A stretch of 64,000 nt of DNA from Clostridium_B lapidicellarium (GTDB lineage: Bacteria > Bacillota > Clostridia > Clostridiales > Clostridiaceae): contig NZ_JBGFFE010000011.1 of NCBI RefSeq assembly GCF_041224415.1, positions 1 to 64,000 of the forward strand, given 5' to 3'. The stretch's first letter is position 1. Every line of letters starts with the position of its first letter. Below, in pieces: positions 58,557 through 64,000 of this stretch. The notes under the pieces are model-generated. The model was not told where the DNA came from and ran no database searches. It worked only from the letters and a program-made list of their open reading frames with translations. The translations under genes and the position numbers were made by a program.

Positions 58557-59449
58557 GATTTTACAGATTTCCATTGACAGGATATGCAAAGCATGTCTTT
58601 CTCCAATTTTGCGGATATACTGCCTTCCATTTTGTTCATAAGGCTTTTGGCTATGGATAGGCCAAGTCCGGAACTTCCGAAACTTCTGGAATTATCGGCC
58701 TTGTAAAATCTGTTAAATATAAGTCCTATATTATGTTTGTTTATATTGTCGACTTTGTTCATTATATTTAGGACAGTTGAATTTTTGCATTGAAATAGAT
58801 TTATATAGACATAGTTTTGAGAGTGCTTTGCCACGTTATTTAACAGATTGTCAAGAACTCTTTTTATGGCGGAACTGTTTCCAATGACAAATATGTTTTC
58901 CCGGTGTATTTTTACATGGGGTGTGATGTCATTTGAAGTAAAGGTGTAATAGAAATCAGCCAGCGATTCATATAGAATGCTGTTTATGTTCACTGGCTGT
59001 AATTTTAATTTGTATCCCGGAGATTCTATAACTGAAATTTGGAAAAAATCCTCTGCCATGGATTCCAGTAAATTTGATTTTCTAAGTATTATTTTAAGAT
59101 ACTCCCTTTCCGTTTCTTTCAGTGTATTCGATAGAAGCAGCATTTGAACGTAACCCTTTATGGAAGTAAGGGGTGTACGGAGATCGTGGGATATATTTGC
59201 TATGGATTTTTTAAGTTCCTGCCGGGAGCTTCTTTGGAGAGATTTTGCTTTTTCATTTGTATCTATATATTCATTTATTATATAGGCAAGGCTTTCAAAA
59301 TCTCTGTCTAAAAGTGATATATCCAATTTTTTGTGGGTTTTATTGTTTTTGTAGTCTTTGAGCTGTACTGTGATGTCCCTTATCTGGGTTTTTATAGAAT
59401 GCAGGTGTAACAGCAAAAGTAAAAGACAAAGTGCTAATGCGTATGTCAA
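58529..59449 (-). CDS. Sensor histidine kinase, 5' end uncertain
   Basis: 306 aa as read from TTG 59449. One N-terminal membrane segment (YALALCLLLLLLHLHS), a linker, HisKA with the phospho-acceptor in NISHDLRTPLTSIKGYVQM and HATPase_c (LDNLLNNVAKHS, FYKADNSRSFGSSGLGLSIAKSLM). It resembles intramembrane-sensing kinases linked to lantibiotic or bacitracin-type ABC transporters. No ribosome binding site fits the TTG; GGAAGGATGTG 20-30 bases upstream serves a GTG in another frame (MFINNLVDI), so a one-base shift near the start is possible. It is the last gene of the RR-ABC-HK operon. Confidence 0.85.
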   Translation of the reverse strand: MTYALALCLLLLLLHLHSIKTQIRDITVQLKDYKNNKTHKKLDISLLDRDFESLAYIINEYIDTNEKAKSLQRSSRQELKKSIANISHDLRTPLTSIKGYVQMLLLSNTLKETEREYLKIILRKSNLLESMAEDFFQISVIESPGYKLKLQPVNINSILYESLADFYYTFTSNDITPHVKIHRENIFVIGNSSAIKRVLDNLLNNVAKHSQNYVYINLFQCKNSTVLNIMNKVDNINKHNIGLIFNRFYKADNSRSFGSSGLGLSIAKSLMNKMEGSISAKLEKDMLCISCQWKSVKSKEGTKNTQ

Positions 59450-59476
59450 CCAAATTATTTATAAACACATCCTTCC

Positions 59477-60274
59477 CTATCTGATATCCTGATTTTTAAA
59501 TACTGTGATTCCAAGTACCAGAGATATAAGTATGATTATACTGCAGATTGATATTGTGCTGCAGATATCTGATGTGGGGGAATTCAGACTTCCAAGTTTC
59601 ATAAGCATGATGACGGGAGTGTATTTGTCAAACTTGAAATTGATCAAAAATCCACCGGCATTTATAAATAGTATCGTCATTCCCAGGGCAATAATTATGG
59701 ATTTACTTTTTATTATGGCTGCAAGGCAGGCATAGATGCTGGCTATAGCTGCAAAAATCAGATATATGATTAAAGTGTATTTAAAAAGTCTTGCTGCAGT
59801 ATAGGCGGAGATGGATTTTACCCAGCCTAAAATTAGTGCTGTAATCAGTGGAACAAACAATAGCAAAATGAGAAGTATAAAAATTGACAGGTAAATTGTT
59901 ATGATTTTTGATAGATATACTTTCAATCTGCTGTGTCCGTAGGACAAGGTGTTTTTTACCGTGCCACAGCTGTATTCATTGACTATATAAGAACCCACGA
60001 GAAATAATGATAATATTATAAGTATTACGCTGAATCCAAAAGAAGATATAAAGAATTCAAGGGCGGTAGGGCTGGATATGTCGTGAAATTTATTTATAAA
60101 AAATCCGAAAGTTTTACGGTCATATATGAAGGAGAATATTACAATTATATCCAAGCGGGAATAAAATAATTTCAAAACTAGAAAAATCAGAAATAGTATA
60201 ATTGATATTGAAATTTTAAAGGCTGTATTGTATTTTAATTTGTATAGTTCGAATTTCATTAAATTATACATCAC
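59477..60274 (-). CDS. ABC-2 type permease (lantibiotic immunity/bacitracin type)
   Basis: 265 aa with six hydrophobic segments (for example AFKISISIILFLIFLVLKLFYS and the final ICSIIILISLVLGITVF). The short extracellular loops and segment IVNEYSCGTVKNTLSYGHSRLKVYLSKI are typical of the ABC-2 permeases of LanEG/BcrB type, which expel or detoxify membrane-active peptides. It starts four bases inside the end of the ATPase gene, showing coupling. Only one permease gene is present, so the transporter would be a homodimer. Confidence 0.85.
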   Translation of the reverse strand: MMYNLMKFELYKLKYNTAFKISISIILFLIFLVLKLFYSRLDIIVIFSFIYDRKTFGFFINKFHDISSPTALEFFISSFGFSVILIILSLFLVGSYIVNEYSCGTVKNTLSYGHSRLKVYLSKIITIYLSIFILLILLLFVPLITALILGWVKSISAYTAARLFKYTLIIYLIFAAIASIYACLAAIIKSKSIIIALGMTILFINAGGFLINFKFDKYTPVIMLMKLGSLNSPTSDICSTISICSIIILISLVLGITVFKNQDIR

Positions 60275-61188
60275 TTGAGTCCTCCTATCAAATTTATAAA
60301 ATAGTCCTCGAGGTTTTGTCCTGTGGGCATTATTTGTTCAACAGTGACATTTGCTCTGGAGAGGGCAGAGGATACCTTTCCAGGATTGTCTATATAATCA
60401 TATAGGGCTATGGTCTTATCGGGAAGCACGTTAAAATTGCTGGTATTGAGTTTTCCTTCAAGAATTACCGCGGCCTTTTCAACATTATCTGTTTTTATGT
60501 TAAGACTTCTCCTGCATTTTTTATTTAAAGTTTCGAGTGTCAGTTCCTCTATGAGTTTTCCTCTATGTATTATTCCAAAACAGCTGGCGAGCTGATATAA
60601 TTCTCCCAGAATGTGGCTGGAAATAATTATGGTCATATTTTTATTGCTGTTCAGTTTTTTGAGCTTTTCCCTCATCTGTACAATTCCAACTGGATCAAGA
60701 CCGTTTACGGGTTCATCGAGTATCAAAAGTTCAGGATCTCCCATCAGGGCAATTGCCAGACCCAGCTTTTGCTTCATGCCCATTGAAAAGTTTTTTACTT
60801 TCTTTTTGGATGGGTTTGGAAGATCTACGAATTCGAGAAGCTTATCTGTGGATTTTTTACCGGGTATGCCTTTTTGTATTCTGCAGGCTTCAAGGTTTTC
60901 ATAGGCGGACATGCTGGGGTAAAATGCAGGGGACTCAATCAGAGCGCCGATTCTCTTTCTGAAATTGCCGCTCTTGTTTTCAAAATCAAATCCGAATAAA
61001 TTTATTTTTCCCGAAGTGGGTTTTGAAAGTCCTGTAAGCATTCTCAGGGTTGTACTTTTACCGGCCCCATTTTCTCCTATGAATCCGTAGATTTCACCTC
61101 TTTTTATATTTAAGTTCAAATTGTCTACCACTAAATTATTTTTGTATTTTTTACTTAAATTCATGGTCTTTACAACATAATCTGTCAT
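60271..61188 (-). CDS. ABC transporter ATPase (BcrA/LanF type)
   Basis: 305 aa. Walker A GENGAGKST, Q-loop LIESPAFYPSMSAYENL, signature NFSMGMKQKLGLAIAL, Walker B LLILDEPVNGLDP and switch His in SSHILGE, then a C-terminal extension of 90 residues found in bacitracin/lantibiotic immunity ATPases (BcrA, LanF). It probably powers the adjacent permease in removal of antimicrobial peptides. Start ATG 61188 behind AGAGAAAGGAGCACTGCC; it lies 77 bases behind the response regulator. Confidence 0.9.
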   Translation of the reverse strand: MTDYVVKTMNLSKKYKNNLVVDNLNLNIKRGEIYGFIGENGAGKSTTLRMLTGLSKPTSGKINLFGFDFENKSGNFRKRIGALIESPAFYPSMSAYENLEACRIQKGIPGKKSTDKLLEFVDLPNPSKKKVKNFSMGMKQKLGLAIALMGDPELLILDEPVNGLDPVGIVQMREKLKKLNSNKNMTIIISSHILGELYQLASCFGIIHRGKLIEELTLETLNKKCRRSLNIKTDNVEKAAVILEGKLNTSNFNVLPDKTIALYDYIDNPGKVSSALSRANVTVEQIMPTGQNLEDYFINLIGGLK

Positions 61189-61275
61189 GGCAGTGCTCCT
61201 TTCTCTGTAGAATATATCAAGTATAGTATGCTAGGGATAATCGATGGTAAAGTAAAGGTAAATTAAGTGTAAAGA

Positions 61276-61965
61276 TTATACCTGAAATTTATATCCGATT
61301 CCCCATACAGTCTGTATATATTCATGAATGGGTTTTGCACTGCTGATTTTATTTCTCAAATTGCTTATATGAACTTTTATTGTGCTGTCGTCACACAAAT
61401 AATTTTCTCCCCAGACTGTCTCGAATATATTTGTTTTTGTAAATACCTTTTTTGGATATGATATTAAAAGTTTTAAAATTTCGAATTCACGTGTGGTAAG
61501 ACTGATGGGAGTCTGATTTACAAATACCTCTCTTGTATCCTGATTCAGGGAAATTTCTCCACAGGTGATCAGGGAATTTCTTTCTTTGGAGAATTTTTTA
61601 TATCTCCGTAGGTTTGCATCTATTCTGGCGGAGACCTCTTCTATATTAAAGGGTTTGGTTATATAGTCATCTGCACCTGTCCTGAGCGTTTGAATTTTAG
61701 TTTCTATATCCCTTTTGGCCGAAATTATTATTACAGGCATTTCTCCAGTTGATCTTATTTTCTCCAAAATTTTTTCACCGGCCAGTCCCGGAAGCATTAG
61801 ATCCAGAATTACCATATCCCAGTTTTTGTCTTTCAAATTCAGTATGGCTTCTGTTCCGGAATATGCCGGTACTGTGATGTATCCCGAATTTTGCAGCATA
61901 TCGCAGAGAAGCTTGTTTATATCCGCATCATCCTCCACTACCAATATTTTTATAGAGCTTTTCAT
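61276..61965 (-). CDS. OmpR-family response regulator
   Basis: 229 aa from ATG 61965, seven bases behind AAAGGTG. Receiver domain: acidic pair in VVEDDADINK, phospho-acceptor Asp in MVILDLMLPGLAG, Thr/Lys in IISAKRD and YITKPFN. The C-terminal winged helix (LTTREFEILKLLISYPKKVFTKTNIFETVWGENYLCDDSTIKVHISNLRNKI) is OmpR/PhoB type. It should be phosphorylated by the kinase three genes downstream and activate the ABC transporter. Order RR-ATPase-permease-kinase is common for peptide-sensing detox modules in Firmicutes. Confidence 0.92.
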   Translation of the reverse strand: MKSSIKILVVEDDADINKLLCDMLQNSGYITVPAYSGTEAILNLKDKNWDMVILDLMLPGLAGEKILEKIRSTGEMPVIIISAKRDIETKIQTLRTGADDYITKPFNIEEVSARIDANLRRYKKFSKERNSLITCGEISLNQDTREVFVNQTPISLTTREFEILKLLISYPKKVFTKTNIFETVWGENYLCDDSTIKVHISNLRNKISSAKPIHEYIQTVWGIGYKFQV

Positions 61966-62121
61966 GGCAATCACCTTTCTGAAAATTATATTTGCAGGTC
62001 ATGTTAATTATAAATCAATTGTATACATGAGGAAAAATTTAATTACATATATTGAATTTTTAGATAAATAGTGTATAATCTATATTAATAGATAGTGATT
62101 ATTTGATTGGAGGTATATAAT

Positions 62122-62721
62122 ATGAGCAAGGATTTTTATGAGGCAGTAAGGGATAGAAGGACTATATATGGTATAGATAAAGAAAAAATTGTTCCTGAGG
62201 ATAGAATAATAAAAATGGTCCAGGGAGCAGTGAAAAATGCACCTTCTGCTTTTAATTCACAGAGTGCGAGGGTAGTGGTGCTTTTTGGAAAGAATCATGA
62301 TAAATTGTGGGATATTACAGAAGCGGAGCTTAAAAAAATAGTTCCTGCTGAAAATTTTTCAAAGACGGCGGAAAAAATTGATTCTTTCAGAAGAGGTTAT
62401 GGCTCTGTTTTGTTCTTTGAGGATCAGGATGTTGTATCGGAACTTCAGAAAAAGTTTCCTACTTACAAGGATAAATTTCCAATATGGTCCCAGCAGGGCT
62501 CTGGGATACTTCAGTTTATAATATGGACTTCATTGGAAATAGAGGGCTTAGGTGTTTCCCTCCAGCATTACAACCCGCTTATAGATAAAGAAGTGAGAAA
62601 GACCTATAAGATACCTGACAATTGGGAATTGATTGCACAGCTTCCCTTTGGAAAACCTATTTCAGGAGCAGGGGAAAAGGAGATTATGCCCCTGGAGGAT
62701 AGGATAAAGATTTTTAAATAG
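62122..62721 (+). CDS. Nitroreductase-family FMN protein
   Basis: 199 aa from ATG 62122; GGAGG at 62109-62113 precedes it, which rules out TTG 62107. Typical FMN-binding motifs are FYEAVRDRRTIYGI at the start (RRS-type) and KNAPSAFNSQSARVVVL (residues about 38-54), and the helix GSGILQFIIWTSLEIEGLGVSLQHYNP. It resembles the subgroup of fatty-acid-repression/oxidative-stress nitroreductases (HBN1/YtjD-like) whose substrates are unknown. It is monocistronic and converges on larE with a shared terminator. Confidence 0.88.
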   Translation: MSKDFYEAVRDRRTIYGIDKEKIVPEDRIIKMVQGAVKNAPSAFNSQSARVVVLFGKNHDKLWDITEAELKKIVPAENFSKTAEKIDSFRRGYGSVLFFEDQDVVSELQKKFPTYKDKFPIWSQQGSGILQFIIWTSLEIEGLGVSLQHYNPLIDKEVRKTYKIPDNWELIAQLPFGKPISGAGEKEIMPLEDRIKIFK

Positions 62722-62737
62722 CAAGCTTAAAAATTCA

Positions 62738-62780
62738 AATGGAGATTTTCGACTGATGCCGAAAATCTCCATTATTTGAT
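62738..62780. terminator. Bidirectional terminator nitroreductase / larE
   Basis: AATGGAGATTTTC (62738-62750) pairs perfectly with GAAAATCTCCATT (62761-62773) with a ten-base loop; A/T flanks on both sides. Confidence 0.88.
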
Positions 62781-63605
62781 GTGTGCGTCTTGAATTTTAT
62801 ATTTTTTTTGGAGTACTGCATTCATACTCCCTGTCCTATAGCCCAGAAGATCTAAGGTGACATAAATAAATCCCAATTTTTTCAGCTTGTTTCCTACCTT
62901 GTCCATTACAGCTAAATTAAAGAATTTATTTCTTTCTTCTGGAGCAACTTCAATTCTCGCAATTTCTCCATGGTACCTAACTCTAACTTGTCTAAAACCC
63001 AGATCCAGCAAAAACTGTTCAGCGTCTTCTACCATCTTTAACTTCCTGCTGTTTATTTCGTTTCCATAGGGAAATCTTGAAGACAAACATGCAAAAGAGG
63101 GTTTGTTCCAAGTTGGAAGACCCATATTCCTGGAATATGTCCTTATTTCCTTTTTAGTAAGTTCAGCTTCTTTCAGCGGACTTATGATTCCAAGTTCCCT
63201 GGCAGCTTTCATTCCAGGTCTGTAATCGCCTATATCGTCGAAATTTGCGCCATCCAGAATGTATTTTATGTTATTTTTTTGTGCTACTTTTTTGAGCTTT
63301 GAATACAATTCCTTCTTACAATAATAACATCTGTTCACTGGATTTTGTGAGTATCCCTTGATTTTAAGTTCCTCTGATTCTATGATTATATGTTTTACTC
63401 CCATGGATTTTGCGTATTTTTCAGCTTCCCTCAATTCCCTTTTGGGGTATGTGGAAGAAGACGCAGTTACGGCAATAACGTTGTCTTTGAGAACATCATG
63501 GGCAACTTTCAGTAAAAATGTGCTGTCGACACCTCCTGAAAATGCTATCAATACGCTTTCAAGCGATTTGAGATTATCTTCTAATGTTTCTAATTTTGTA
63601 CTCAT
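62772..63605 (-). CDS. larE: LarE family ATP-dependent sulfur transferase
   Basis: 277 aa. PP-loop SGGVDST at residues 23-29 activates the cofactor precursor with AMP. Cys93 and Cys96 (RCYYC) and Cys173 (SFACLSSRFPYG) are the three cysteines of the iron-sulfur type of LarE, which hands on sulfide from a [4Fe-4S] cluster instead of losing its own sulfur. LarE makes the thio groups of the nickel-pincer nucleotide of lactate racemase and related enzymes. larA, larB and larC are not in this window, so larE is an orphan here. ATG 63605 follows a weak purine-rich site. Confidence 0.88.
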   Translation of the reverse strand: MSTKLETLEDNLKSLESVLIAFSGGVDSTFLLKVAHDVLKDNVIAVTASSSTYPKRELREAEKYAKSMGVKHIIIESEELKIKGYSQNPVNRCYYCKKELYSKLKKVAQKNNIKYILDGANFDDIGDYRPGMKAARELGIISPLKEAELTKKEIRTYSRNMGLPTWNKPSFACLSSRFPYGNEINSRKLKMVEDAEQFLLDLGFRQVRVRYHGEIARIEVAPEERNKFFNLAVMDKVGNKLKKLGFIYVTLDLLGYRTGSMNAVLQKKYKIQDAHIK

Positions 63606-63733
63606 AATTTGACCTCTGTATCTTTAATGATTTTTTACACATTTATTATAACATAAGATTATAGCGGAAAGGATGTTTTTTAATGTTTGATATGTTAAAA
63701 TAAATTACAAATATTATTTTTGGGGGCTATTTT

Positions 63734-64000
63734 ATGAAAGATGTAAATAATGTAAATTTTGAGGAAAATCTTGATGCAGGAACTGTAAGATTAGCTTTGG
63801 ATTCCATTTCCATTTACAGAGATTTACTTGAAGACAAGGTAATTTCCAGTTTGAGAAAGCTCGTGAATTATATTGACAATGGGGAAATCAATATAGATTC
63901 TACCGCCAACTTGTACAATGCTTTTTTCTTTAAGCTGGTGAGGAGCGGGTATTTTTCGCTGAAAGACTACATCGTCGACAAGATACTCTTCAGTGAAAAC
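63734..64000 (+). CDS. N-terminal fragment, possibly DUF815-type ATPase
   Basis: 89 residues are visible from ATG 63734 (TTTGGGGGC in front): MKDVNNVNFEENLDAG, then VRLALDSISIYRDLLEDKVI and SSLRKLVNYIDN. The 'L.SISIYR.LLED.VI' helix resembles the N-terminus of DUF815 AAA+ proteins of clostridia, but the ATPase motifs lie beyond the window, so the identity is uncertain. The gene is cut by the window end. Confidence 0.5.
   Translation, partial: MKDVNNVNFEENLDAGTVRLALDSISIYRDLLEDKVISSLRKLVNYIDNGEINIDSTANLYNAFFFKLVRSGYFSLKDYIVDKILFSEN

Overview
The window comes from a low-GC, strictly anaerobic Firmicute of the Clostridium type. The evidence is AT-rich intergenic DNA, strong AGGAGG-type ribosome binding sites with ATG, GTG and TTG starts, a complete Stickland-type ornithine oxidation operon, Firmicute leader RNAs (T-box, cobalamin and preQ1 riboswitches) and several sigma-54 enhancer-binding proteins beside catabolic operons. 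The species cannot be fixed from the sequence alone.

Layout. 1-4.5 kb: miscellaneous genes (pentapeptide protein, AraC remnant, B3/B4-domain protein, MarR plus MFS exporter). 4.6-15.8 kb: sigma-54 regulator, an upstream activator palindrome, a clear -24/-12 promoter and the ornithine operon ortA-ortB-oraS-oraE-mutL-like-orr-ord-permease. It racemises L-ornithine, runs the B12/PLP 4,5-aminomutase, oxidises 2,4-diaminopentanoate and thiolytically cleaves 2-amino-4-oxopentanoate to alanine and acetyl-CoA. 15.8-22 kb: DHA2 exporter behind a leader terminator, exonuclease-BRCT protein, a C5-epimerase-like exported protein with a frame break after its signal peptide, aldehyde dehydrogenase. 22-26 kb: second sigma-54 regulator, membrane transporter and M20 amidohydrolase. 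26-30.4 kb: Yip1 protein plus a MacAB-like efflux system and a lipoprotein. 30.6-36.5 kb: third sigma-54 regulator, strong -24/-12 promoter and a split AtuA protein, class III CoA-transferase and CitMHS carrier; this looks like an uncharacterised acid-degradation pathway. 36.6-38.7 kb (minus): Trp-specifier T-box, trpP and an M20 hydrolase.

38.7-44.3 kb is an accessory patch: decayed IS3 and ISAs1 transposases, an ArdC-type pseudogene with several frame breaks, an intact MqsR-like toxin with a Panacea/SocA-domain antitoxin, and an isolated lysin-holin pair. 44.3-47.5 kb: a promoter, a preQ1-I-like aptamer, a second structured RNA domain and a terminator precede a radical-SAM protein, QueT, an arginase-like protein and an alpha/beta hydrolase, which reads as a queuosine-precursor salvage operon. 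47.6-51.1 kb (minus): MerR-methyltransferase fusion and two DegT-type sugar aminotransferases. 51.4-54.5 kb: cobalamin riboswitch and a BtuF-BtuC-BtuD importer, which could supply the cofactor of the ornithine aminomutase. 54.8-64 kb: glnS, asnB, a two-component system with an ABC transporter, a nitroreductase, an orphan larE with three cysteines, and a truncated gene at the end.

No rRNA, tRNA or CRISPR array was seen. A recurring design is three sigma-54 activators, each beside its own GG-N10-GC promoter and a palindromic upstream site, each apparently dedicated to one catabolic unit.
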